From: Candidatus Latescibacterota bacterium
Lineage (GTDB): Bacteria > JAAXHH01 > JABIQT01
Direction: 5' to 3'
Length of the DNA stretch: 9,216 nt
NCBI GenBank assembly: GCA_018667995.1
Contig: JABIQT010000418.1
Location: 1 to 9,216, forward strand
The notes under the pieces were generated by a model. It saw only the letters and a list, made by a program, of their open reading frames with translations. It was not told the origin of the DNA and did no database searches. This document shows positions 1-5,529 of the stretch, one piece after another. Positions within the stretch are counted from its first letter, which is position 1. Each line of letters begins with the position of its first letter. The translations under genes and the position numbers were made by a program.

Positions 1-943
1 CAGTTTCGGCTCTTATGAATCCTCTCTCAAGGTCGGAGTGAATCTCTCCTGCTGCACCGGGCGCTAGCGTACCGATCGATATGGTCCAGGCACGTACTTC
101 GTCCTCCCCCACTGTGAAGAACGATATTAAGCTCAACATCTTATAGGACGTGAGAATCATACGGCTTAGAGCAGGTTCATCGATACCCAGGTCTTGGAGA
201 AATACCGCTGCGTCCTCTTCATCAAGTTGGGCAATCTCCATCTCTACCTTCGCGCAGAGAGCCATGGGGTGGACCTCGGGCCCAAGATCCCCGAGATCGG
301 TCAGACAGGCGTCTTCTTCGCCAATCCGATCTTCGTTGATATTAAGAACAACGAGCATAGGTTTTTGCGTGAGGAATTGGTAGCCGCGCAGGAGTTTTTC
401 GTCTTCCGGTTTCAAGTTCAGGGCCCGCAGGGCCTCTCCCTTTTCCAGAAGCACACGACATTCGCCCAATAGCTCTCCTTCTCGGGCAAGATTCGCGGAT
501 CTGTCCAGACGGACCTCTTTCTCTATTCGAGTGAGGCGTTTTTCTACTATATCGAGGTCGGCGACGGCCAGCTCTAGCTCAATGTTCTCGAAATCCTCTC
601 CCGGTGTAGGAGGCTCCTGGTCGGTGGATTCGAAGCCCTGGAGCACATGAATCAATACATCCATGTTTCGCAGCCCAGCAAGTCCACCATCGCTCGAATC
701 TTCCTGTTTTCCTGATCCCGGGGTGATTCCTGCTATATCCAAATAGTCCACCGTGGCAAATGTGGTCTTCTTGGGTTTGAACAGATCTGACAGTTTGCTG
801 ATTCGTTGATCTGGAACCTGGATGGTCCCACGGTTGGGTCCCCTGGCCCCACCGTATCCTCCAACATCAGCGTCTGCGCGTACAAGTGCGTTGAACAGCG
901 TTGTCTTACCGGAGCCGGGCAGGCCGACGAGCCCAATCTGCAT
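1..943 (-). CDS. ychF: YchF-family P-loop ATPase (OLA1/DUF933 type), divergent; C-terminus beyond the window
   Basis: YchF proteins are Obg-related TRAFAC ATPases that bind ribosomes and are linked to stress and translation control. The frame is open from ATG at 943 to the window edge, giving 314 residues; the family is usually about 360, so roughly 50 are missing. Visible: P-loop GLPGSGKTTLFNAL (residues 7-20), DIAG (69-72), and NINE at 201-204, the NxxE form of the G4 motif that makes YchF prefer ATP. Residues 274-313 (SFFTVGEDEVRAWTI, then GTLAPGAAGEIHSD and ERGFIRAE) are the typical TGS/DUF933 region. It departs from classical YchF: the P-loop is not GLPNVGKS, the FPFCTIEPN switch segment is absent, and DIAG is followed by ITPGSGKQED rather than LVKGASKGEG. 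The loop that carries His114 in E. coli is replaced by a proline/acid-rich stretch. AGGA lies 11 nt before the ATG. It follows the ArgE-like gene by 39 bp and probably shares its transcript. Confidence 0.88.
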   Translation of the reverse strand, partial: MQIGLVGLPGSGKTTLFNALVRADADVGGYGGARGPNRGTIQVPDQRISKLSDLFKPKKTTFATVDYLDIAGITPGSGKQEDSSDGGLAGLRNMDVLIHVLQGFESTDQEPPTPGEDFENIELELAVADLDIVEKRLTRIEKEVRLDRSANLAREGELLGECRVLLEKGEALRALNLKPEDEKLLRGYQFLTQKPMLVVLNINEDRIGEEDACLTDLGDLGPEVHPMALCAKVEMEIAQLDEEDAAVFLQDLGIDEPALSRMILTSYKMLSLISFFTVGEDEVRAWTISIGTLAPGAAGEIHSDLERGFIRAET

Positions 944-982
944 AGTTGATATGATCCTGAGAGAAATGTTTAGCAGTGTGCC

Positions 983-2098
983 TTAGAGGCAGAAGCGTTC
1001 GATCATGGTTCTGTATGTGTCAATTGCGAGTTGAAATTGTCCGAGGTCCATCCACTCGTTGACGGTATGGGCTTGTTGTATATCGCCTGGACCGACGACT
1101 ACAAGATCCATCCGCGATCCGAATATGAGTCCATCTGTGCCATATGGCACCGTATGCGTTTGCTCTGAATTCGTAGCCTGCAGTGCCGCTTGAATAACTT
1201 CAGAGTCTACCGGCGTGACAAACGGGTCCCCCGTCTTTCGGATCGTAACTGAGATACCGCATCTACCGGCGGCTTCACGGACACGGGTCGTCAATGATTC
1301 CTGGTCTTGATTTGGCATGGGGCGGTAATTTACGGTACACACACACTCCGGAGCGGTTACGTTGAGTGGCATACCACCGTCGTTTATGCCGATGTTCCAG
1401 TCTGCAAAAGGCGGTTCGAATTCATGGTCAAAATGGATCTCATTCGTAGTGAGCTCATCGTATATAGCTTTCATCTCTACGAGAAACGGAATCATGCTTA
1501 GATTTGCGTTTCGCCCCATCCCCGTACTGCTATGGGCGGCTTTACCTTCGGCGACAGCTCGAATAGTCACCATGCCCTTGTGGGCCCGTACCACCTGCAT
1601 TAAGGTGGGTTCCCCAATGATTCCATATTTTAGATTATATTCATTAAAGAGACGTGAGCGCTCCATCACTTCGGAGGCTCCCTGGCATCCGACTTCTTCG
1701 TCAGCCGTGTAAACTATATAGATCGGTGAATGAAGATCAGAAACTTGGTACTCCTCTACGGCAGCCAACATGCAAGCCAGCGAACCTTTCATGTCACAGC
1801 TTCCTCGGCCGTAGAGTCTCCCATCCTCGATCCAGGGTTCGAATGGATCGCGTTCCCATCCTTCTGCGGGAACGACGTCGGAGTGACCGAGGAGCGCTAT
1901 GCCCCCGTCCCCTCGCCCCTTCCGCCCCACGAGACTCACCTTATTGATGCCTGCCGAATCGTTATACTCCACACGTTCGGTCTGGAAACCCAGGGCGCTA
2001 AGATGCTCCTCAAGAAGATCGGATACAGCCTTGTTACTATGAGAACTCACGGAGTTGAATCGGATGAGATCTTTCGTTACTTCGACCGCATCTATCAT
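983..2098 (-). CDS. argE: M20 family metallopeptidase, acetylornithine deacetylase (ArgE) type
   Basis: Predicted cytoplasmic dinuclear-zinc amidohydrolase; ArgE removes the acetyl group from N-acetylornithine in arginine synthesis. The 371 residues carry all the M20 metal and catalytic positions: GHSDVV (His72, Asp74), GRGSCDMKG (Asp102), TADEEVG (Glu134 as base, Glu135 as ligand), GEPT (Glu163) and QQAHTVNEW (His344). KAAHSS (around His189) is the lid-domain histidine region, and GPGDIQQAH near the C-terminus is more ArgE-like than DapE-like. I chose ATG at 2098 over GTG at 2116, because GGAGGA sits 6 nt before this ATG and lies inside the longer reading frame. No other arginine gene is visible nearby, so a related substrate (other N-acyl amino acid or succinyl-diaminopimelate) cannot be excluded. 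The gene has its own putative promoter, palindrome and leader hairpin, and is followed by ychF. Confidence 0.85.
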   Translation of the reverse strand: MIDAVEVTKDLIRFNSVSSHSNKAVSDLLEEHLSALGFQTERVEYNDSAGINKVSLVGRKGRGDGGIALLGHSDVVPAEGWERDPFEPWIEDGRLYGRGSCDMKGSLACMLAAVEEYQVSDLHSPIYIVYTADEEVGCQGASEVMERSRLFNEYNLKYGIIGEPTLMQVVRAHKGMVTIRAVAEGKAAHSSTGMGRNANLSMIPFLVEMKAIYDELTTNEIHFDHEFEPPFADWNIGINDGGMPLNVTAPECVCTVNYRPMPNQDQESLTTRVREAAGRCGISVTIRKTGDPFVTPVDSEVIQAALQATNSEQTHTVPYGTDGLIFGSRMDLVVVGPGDIQQAHTVNEWMDLGQFQLAIDTYRTMIERFCL

Positions 2099-2104
2099 TG
2101 CAGA

Positions 2105-2110
2105 TCCTCC
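2105..2110 (-). promoter_or_regulatory. Shine-Dalgarno site of the ArgE-like gene
   Basis: GGAGGA lies 6 nt upstream of ATG 2098. It fixes the start there rather than at the upstream in-frame GTG (2116), which would place the SD inside the coding region. It is directly abutted by the hairpin at 2111-2128. Confidence 0.8.
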
Positions 2111-2128
2111 GGGCACTACATGGTGCCC
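2111..2128 (-). promoter_or_regulatory. Leader hairpin abutting the Shine-Dalgarno of the ArgE-like gene
   Basis: On the minus strand GGGCAC, loop CATGTA, GTGCCC forms a perfect 6 bp, GC-rich stem. Its 3' base is immediately followed by the GGAGGA SD, with no spacer. The structure could expose or stack on the SD, or be bound by a regulator. The loop contains ATG followed at once by TAG, a start-stop codon pair with no SD of its own. The stem is seen in the sequence; a regulatory role is inferred. Confidence 0.45.
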
Positions 2129-2153
2129 AATAGACTCTTGAAGGCGGGAAACG

Positions 2154-2166
2154 TCTGACGGTCAGA
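2154..2166. promoter_or_regulatory. Palindrome over the predicted transcription start of the ArgE-like gene (candidate operator)
   Basis: TCTGAC-G-GTCAGA is a perfect 6+6 inverted repeat with a single central base. Its edge overlaps the candidate -10 box (2166-2171) by one base, and its centre at 2160 coincides with the start site expected about 7 nt downstream of that box. This is the geometry of a repressor operator. I cannot name the regulator. Confidence 0.35.
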
Positions 2167-2194
2167 TTGTACCATTCCACACACTCCGAATAAA
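2166..2194 (-). promoter_or_regulatory. Candidate sigma70-type promoter of the argE-ychF unit
   Basis: On the minus strand TTTATT (2194-2189), a 17 bp spacer, then TACAAT (2171-2166). The -10 matches the consensus at five of six positions; the -35 is weak, which would suit a regulated promoter. It would give a leader of about 60 nt containing the hairpin and SD. Position between tRNA-Leu and the ArgE-like gene supports it; no experimental support. Confidence 0.4.
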
Positions 2195-2313
2195 TGAAGT
2201 GCAGGACGAGGGTCTTGTAGGGCTTAGATTCCTGTAGATCGAGTGCTGCTGAAGGTCTCCGCCCAAATGGTTCTCTCCCGTGGACCTAGGAAACTATAGA
2301 GGCGAATTGCGGA

Positions 2314-2397
2314 TACCGGAGGTCGGACTCGAACCGACACGTCCTTGCGGACAAGGGATTTTGAGTCCCTCGCGTCTACCAATTCCACCACTCCGGC
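2314..2397 (-). tRNA. tRNA-Leu (anticodon CAA, reads UUG)
   Basis: A complete class II tRNA of 84 nt. The acceptor arms are GCCGGAG and CTCCGGT, with a G-U first pair, followed by discriminator A. The anticodon stem AGGGA/TCCCT closes loop CTCAAAA, giving CAA (2363-2361). A variable arm GTCCGCAAGGAC and a T-arm with GGTTCGAGTCC are present. CCA is not encoded: the discriminator is followed by TCC. It is the last of three tRNAs transcribed leftwards and is separated from tRNA-Asp by the long hairpin at 2495-2539. Confidence 0.95.
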
Positions 2398-2494
2398 TAA
2401 ACTCCCATACCAGCAAGCGTCAAAATATCCAACATAATTGCCACGGGCATTTTCGGCCCTGCTAAAGAACTGAAGGTAGAACGAATCCTATAGA

Positions 2495-2539
2495 TCCCAA
2501 TACAGCCCGCCTTTATAAGGGCGGGCTGTATCAATGGGA
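2495..2539 (-). terminator. Long hairpin between tRNA-Asp and tRNA-Leu (terminator or processing stem)
   Basis: A perfect 12 bp stem, ATACAGCCCGCC (2500-2511) with GGCGGGCTGTAT (2520-2531), has an 8 nt loop. It extends by five more pairs, TCCCA (2495-2499) with TGGGA (2535-2539), across a 3 nt bulge. Neither strand has a run of T after the stem, so it is not a classical intrinsic terminator. It may terminate weakly, protect a 3' end, or be cut by RNase III to separate the tRNAs. The minus strand is assigned because all neighbours are on it. Confidence 0.5.
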
Positions 2540-2551
2540 TTCATATTGAGA

Positions 2552-2626
2552 CGGGGTCGACGGGACTCGAACCCGCAACTTCCGCCGTGACAGGGCGGTG
2601 CTCTAACCAGGTTGAACTACGACCCC
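2552..2626 (-). tRNA. tRNA-Asp (anticodon GTC)
   Basis: A complete 75 nt cloverleaf. The acceptor GGGGTCG pairs with CGACCCC, followed by discriminator G. The D-arm has GTTC/GAGC. The anticodon stem CCGCC/GGCGG closes loop CTGTCAC, giving GTC (2591-2589). The T-arm is GCGGG TTCGAGT CCCGT with one G-U pair. CCA is not encoded. It lies 15 nt after tRNA-Val and 12 nt before the outer stem of the hairpin. Confidence 0.96.
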
Positions 2627-2641
2627 AATATGATACTACTA

Positions 2642-2716
2642 TGGGCGATACTGGATTCGAACCAGTGACCTCATGCTTGTAAGGCACGCGCTCTGAACCA
2701 ACTGAGCTAATCGCCC
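2642..2716 (-). tRNA. tRNA-Val (anticodon TAC)
   Basis: A complete 75 nt cloverleaf. The acceptor GGGCGAT pairs with ATCGCCC, followed by discriminator A. The D-arm has GCTC/GAGC. The anticodon stem CGTGC/GCATG (one G-U) closes loop CTTACAA, giving TAC (2681-2679). The T-arm is CTGG TTCGAAT CCAG. CCA is not encoded. It starts 17 nt after the stop of the small membrane protein gene, so co-transcription with it is very likely. Confidence 0.96.
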
Positions 2717-2733
2717 GTGATCTACATCTTACG

Positions 2734-3024
2734 TCACGGTTGAGGCGACTTTTGCTCAGCCTCCGTACCCGTCGTGGTAATTGGATTCCACATCAAAACC
2801 ATCGGAATCAGCACGCAGTATCCTACGATCATTAACAAAGGTGCAAGGGTAATCGAACCAAATCCCATGGTTACGAATCCGACTGCAATCACCAAAAGCC
2901 CACCACCAAAAAGCTGATAGTGCCTATTACCAAATGGTGAAACATACGGCTTGCGATTTCTGTCCCGCCGCCGAGAGACCTGCTGCTTGCGTTTGTCACG
3001 CGTTGCTGGGCTCTTCCGTGCCAT
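2734..3024 (-). CDS. Small two-helix membrane protein, DUF3098-like
   Basis: A 96-residue protein of unknown function. Residues 1-26 are very basic (many Arg/Lys, e.g. KSPATRDKRKQQ and SRRRDRNRK) and should stay in the cytoplasm. SPFGNRHYQLFGGG (29-42) leads into a first hydrophobic helix at about 39-55. A short turn is followed by ITLAPLLMIVGYCVL, a second helix at about 58-79, and then a polar tail. The FG-x-x-x-Y entry, GF-x-x-MG turn and LAPLL pattern resemble DUF3098 as I remember it; this is recall, not a search. ATG at 3024 is preferred over the upstream in-frame start at 3042 because AAGGAG lies 6 nt before it. It has its own strong promoter and is followed 17 nt later by tRNA-Val, so it heads a mixed protein and tRNA transcript. 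Confidence 0.75.
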   Translation of the reverse strand: MARKSPATRDKRKQQVSRRRDRNRKPYVSPFGNRHYQLFGGGLLVIAVGFVTMGFGSITLAPLLMIVGYCVLIPMVLMWNPITTTGTEAEQKSPQP

Positions 3025-3030
3025 TGAAAA

Positions 3031-3036
3031 CTCCTT
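3031..3036 (-). promoter_or_regulatory. Shine-Dalgarno site of the DUF3098-like gene
   Basis: AAGGAG sits 6 nt upstream of ATG 3024, setting the start there rather than at the in-frame codon at 3042, which lies upstream of the SD. Confidence 0.8.
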
Positions 3037-3051
3037 GCACAACAGCAGATA

Positions 3052-3080
3052 AGTATAACTCTAAATCACAATCTGGTCAA
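3052..3080 (-). promoter_or_regulatory. Strong sigma70-type promoter of the DUF3098-like/tRNA unit
   Basis: On the minus strand TTGACC (3080-3075), a 17 bp spacer, then TATACT (3057-3052). Each box matches consensus at five of six positions with ideal spacing. The -35 begins only 10 nt after the rplI stop codon, and transcription would start about 25 nt before the start codon of the small membrane protein. This separates that gene and the tRNAs from the ribosomal protein operon. Confidence 0.75.
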
Positions 3081-3090
3081 GCTAAAAACG

Positions 3091-3534
3091 CTACTCTTTC
3101 ACGACCCATACCTTGATCTCAGCGGCAACATTGGCATGCAGTCGGATAGGAACCGTATAGATGCCGAGGGCTTTTATTGGTTCATCAAGCTCGATGATAC
3201 GGCGATCGATATCGAATCCCTTTTCCTTCAAGAGATCACTGATGTTCTGGGCCGTAACTGAACCGAACATCTTGTCCTCGTCACCAACCTGGACAACAGC
3301 AGTGCAGGAGATAGCCTCCATCTCCTTGGCGAGTCCGGATGCTTGTTCCTGGAGCTTAAGATCCTGTCCTTCAATTCGCTTCAACTGACCCTGGAGCATT
3401 TTCAAATTGCCCGGAGTGGCCATAATTGCTTTGCGCTGCGGTAGTAGGTAGTTGCGCCCGTAACCATCGGCGACGGTGACCAGCGCACCTGCTTCCCCTA
3501 CGCGGTTTATCGTTTCGGTTAAGATCAACTTCAC
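3091..3534 (-). CDS. rplI: 50S ribosomal protein L9
   Basis: L9 binds 23S rRNA near the base of the L1 stalk and helps keep the reading frame. At 147 residues it has the usual bacterial length. The N-terminal rRNA-binding domain (about 1-50) shows the family signature: VGEAGALVTVADGYGRN, then YLLP and AIMATPGN. A long connecting helix (about 42-80, charged, LKMLQGQLKRIEGQ) leads to the C-terminal domain with MFGSVTAQNISDLL and a terminal beta segment ending in VWVVKE. Translation starts at GTG, supported by GAGGAG 6 nt upstream. It lies 24 bp after rpsR and ends the S6-S18-L9 cluster; no convincing terminator follows, and the next promoter begins almost at once. Confidence 0.97.
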   Translation of the reverse strand: MKLILTETINRVGEAGALVTVADGYGRNYLLPQRKAIMATPGNLKMLQGQLKRIEGQDLKLQEQASGLAKEMEAISCTAVVQVGDEDKMFGSVTAQNISDLLKEKGFDIDRRIIELDEPIKALGIYTVPIRLHANVAAEIKVWVVKE

Positions 3535-3558
3535 GAAAGACTCCTCTGAAATAACATG

Positions 3559-3846
3559 TTACTTGTACATCTCGGCGGTGAAAGGCAGCAGTCCGAGGTG
3601 TCGCGCCCGCTTGACGGCCTTTGCAAGCTGACGTTGACAGCGCGCACTTGTGCCTGAAATTCGGCTAGGTACAATTTTACCACGCTCGGTAACAAATCGC
3701 CTGAGCAGCTTAGGGTCCTTATAATCTATATTCTTTACACGACCCGGTATTCTTTTCTGTTTTTTGGCTCTTACGACCTTCTTCGAACGGCTCGAACTGT
3801 TTCGTCCGCGAGGCCCGTCGCTAGAGCTGCTATGACGAGGTGGCAT
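3559..3846 (-). CDS. rpsR: 30S ribosomal protein S18
   Basis: S18 forms a heterodimer with S6 on the platform of the small subunit. The 95-residue protein has the S18 core at about 34-92: [19 protein letters not shown], then [20 protein letters not shown] and [12 protein letters not shown]. The cysteines of zinc-binding S18 forms are absent before this core. The first roughly 30 residues are an extension rich in Ser, Arg and Lys. The ATG lies inside the end of rpsF (17 bp overlap), with AGGAG close upstream, so translation is probably coupled to S6. No ssb or priB gene separates the two, unlike in many bacteria. Confidence 0.97.
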   Translation of the reverse strand: MPPRHSSSSDGPRGRNSSSRSKKVVRAKKQKRIPGRVKNIDYKDPKLLRRFVTERGKIVPSRISGTSARCQRQLAKAVKRARHLGLLPFTAEMYK

Positions 3847-4180
3847 TACTGTCTCCTGTGGTTGATTCAGAGGTTTGGGTTACGCGTTCAGCGTGCTTCT
3901 TTACGCGAATCGTCATGTAGCGTAACACGCTCTCATTTAATTTGCATGATCGATCGAATTCGTCCCGTACAGATTTGTCGGCATTGTATTTGAAGAAGGT
4001 GTAAAATCCTTGCGTCCGATCCTTCATCTCAAAGCTCAATTTGCGACGTCCCCAGCGCTCCGTTTCGACGATTTCGCCGTCATGAGACTTTATCAAATCC
4101 TCAAGCGCTCCGATTTCCTTTTCAATTGGTTCGTCTTCAAGCTGCGAGTCCATGACTATAATTGTTTCGTATGCACGCAC
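3830..4180 (-). CDS. rpsF: 30S ribosomal protein S6
   Basis: S6 binds 16S rRNA together with S18. The 116 residues open with the typical [15 protein letters not shown]. Further family features are [19 protein letters not shown] at about 36-54, [11 protein letters not shown], and [15 protein letters not shown] at 82-96. The last about 20 residues are a polar Ser/Thr-rich tail. The start is GTG, supported by AAGGAG 7 nt upstream. It follows pth by 32 bp, too little for an obvious independent promoter, so it is probably part of the upstream operon. Its 3' end overlaps rpsR. Confidence 0.97.
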   Translation of the reverse strand: MRAYETIIVMDSQLEDEPIEKEIGALEDLIKSHDGEIVETERWGRRKLSFEMKDRTQGFYTFFKYNADKSVRDEFDRSCKLNESVLRYMTIRVKKHAERVTQTSESTTGDSNATSS

Positions 4181-4212
4181 CAGTGATCTCCTTGGCTATT
4201 CCCGGTTACTAT

Positions 4213-4821
4213 TTACTGACCATTATGGCGACTGGCGGCCATTTGCCAACCGTCATTCAAAAACACCCTAAGTTGTTTACAGGCCCGATCGATAACGGGC
4301 GGCAATTCCTTCTGTTCGTTCGGAGTAAAAGGCTCCAAGACGTAATCGATTAGGTCCGCACCCGAAGCAGGTCCGCCGACACCAACTCTAAGCCTGCAAA
4401 AGTCGTCAGAATCAAGCGAATCAATAATGGACCCCAAACCATTGTTTCCGCCGTCACTACCACTGCCTCTTAGTCTCAATGTCCCGAATGGCAGATTCAC
4501 GTCGTCGCAGATAATCACGAAATCCCTGATTGTAAGGCTATATCGCCGGCAGACCTCTTTTACAGCCTCCCCGCTACGATTCATGAACGTCATGGGTTTG
4601 ATCAAGATAGTGTTGTGCTTGTCGATGATCCCTGTTACGGCTTGAAACTCATCTGACACTGAACATAGTTCAAGATTTAGCTCTTGTAACCAGTGGTCTA
4701 AGATCATAAACCCAATATTGTGGCGTGTGTTCCGATACCGAGCCCCGGGATTCCCCAGACCTACAAAAGCAGTGTGCGTGGATTCATTGAGCTCAGGTAT
4801 TGACGGCCCGGTCAGGGTCAT
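4213..4821 (-). CDS. pth: Peptidyl-tRNA hydrolase
   Basis: Pth releases tRNA from peptidyl-tRNA that drops off the ribosome. The 202 residues carry the family motifs: FVGLGNPGARYRNTRHNIGF (19-38) with catalytic His34 and Asn24, KPMTFMNRSG (75-84) with Asn81, DDVNLPFGTLRLRG (106-119) with Asp106 equivalent to E. coli Asp93, and GGNNGLGSI (124-132). In the last motif the usual GGHNGL histidine (His113 in E. coli) is Asn126, while the following Asn127 (Asn114) is kept. There is a short N-terminal extension of about 16 residues before the first beta strand. The start codon overlaps the stop of the L25 gene as ATGA, suggesting translational coupling in a ctc-pth pair known from other bacteria. Confidence 0.96.
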   Translation of the reverse strand: MTLTGPSIPELNESTHTAFVGLGNPGARYRNTRHNIGFMILDHWLQELNLELCSVSDEFQAVTGIIDKHNTILIKPMTFMNRSGEAVKEVCRRYSLTIRDFVIICDDVNLPFGTLRLRGSGSDGGNNGLGSIIDSLDSDDFCRLRVGVGGPASGADLIDYVLEPFTPNEQKELPPVIDRACKQLRVFLNDGWQMAASRHNGQ

Positions 4822-5480
4822 CCTTCGCTGGATTCTCCTTCTTCTTCTTCTTCCTGGTCACGACCAATGATCTCAGGCTCGGCGCTCTCCTCTTCGATTT
4901 CCTCAGTTACCACCTCTTCACGCATAGGCATGGCGACTGATGCGACAACAGCATCACCGTCCGTCACTATTTCTATGTGCTCGAACTGTAGATCACGAGC
5001 ATGAATGGAGTCGCCAAGTTGCAGGGAAGAAACGTCGACTTCCAGGTGCTCTGGCATCTCGGAGGCAATACACTTGATCATTAACTCGCGCTGCGACTGT
5101 TCAAGGATACCGCCGAACTGAGCCTCTGTACCGGGAGCTTCTCCAATCAGAACAATCGCGACGGTGTCCGTGAGCTGATCGGTTAGAGAGATCTGCTGAA
5201 ATTCAGCATGAATCATCGAGTCCTTGAGGTAATCCCGTTGAAGGTCTCTCAGGATTGCCATTTTTGGTTTACTTCTTCCAATCTTCAAGTTGATGAGGAC
5301 GTTTTCACCCCGGTGTTGGCGTATAAAAGCATCAAAGTCGCGATAGTCGAGTTCCAGTGCCAGTGGGTCTTCTCCCCCACCATAAATAACGGCAGGTAAC
5401 TTGCCTTCTCGTCGCAACCTTTTTACGGCTTGCTTACCGGTTCCTTCGCGCTTTTGGGCGCTTAATGATGCTTCATTCAT
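4818..5480 (-). CDS. ctc: 50S ribosomal protein L25/general stress protein Ctc (TL5 type)
   Basis: L25-family proteins bind 5S rRNA in the large subunit; long CTC/TL5 forms have an extra C-terminal domain. Residues 1-92 are the L25 domain (SAQKREGTGKQAVKRLRREG, LPAVIYGG, KMAILRDLQRDYLKDSMIHA). About 95-185 are the TL5-type beta domain (EAPGTEAQFGGILEQSQREL, HLEVDVSSLQLGDSIHARDL, VVASV). The last about 30 residues are a strongly acidic Glu/Ser tail that includes five consecutive Glu codons. Total length of 220 is normal for the long form. AGGAG lies 8 nt before the ATG. It sits 49 bp after prs and overlaps pth by 4 bp, the prs-ctc-pth order seen in Bacillus. Confidence 0.96.
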   Translation of the reverse strand: MNEASLSAQKREGTGKQAVKRLRREGKLPAVIYGGGEDPLALELDYRDFDAFIRQHRGENVLINLKIGRSKPKMAILRDLQRDYLKDSMIHAEFQQISLTDQLTDTVAIVLIGEAPGTEAQFGGILEQSQRELMIKCIASEMPEHLEVDVSSLQLGDSIHARDLQFEHIEIVTDGDAVVASVAMPMREEVVTEEIEEESAEPEIIGRDQEEEEEGESSEG

Positions 5481-5529
5481 GCCTGAATCTCCTACCAGAT
5501 TTCCACGTGTTCAGATTGTGGTGTTAGCG

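Noticed and set aside
150-472. Plus-strand open frames at 150-383 and 194-472
   Set aside because: They lie antisense inside the continuous YchF frame, have no SD, and read as low-complexity Ser/Arg-rich sequence. They are shadows.
2099-2116. Upstream GTG (2116) as start of the ArgE-like gene
   Set aside because: The GGAGGA SD would fall inside the coding region, and the extra residues PGGSA are just the translated SD region.
2398-2430. Possible separate promoter for tRNA-Leu (TTGGAT, 17 bp, TATGGG on the minus strand)
   Set aside because: Each box matches consensus at only about three positions. The spacing is right, but the match is too weak to list as a feature.
2446-2460. Small inverted repeat GGGC...GCCC between the long hairpin and tRNA-Leu
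   Set aside because: Only 4 bp of stem, with no tail or conserved context. It is likely chance.
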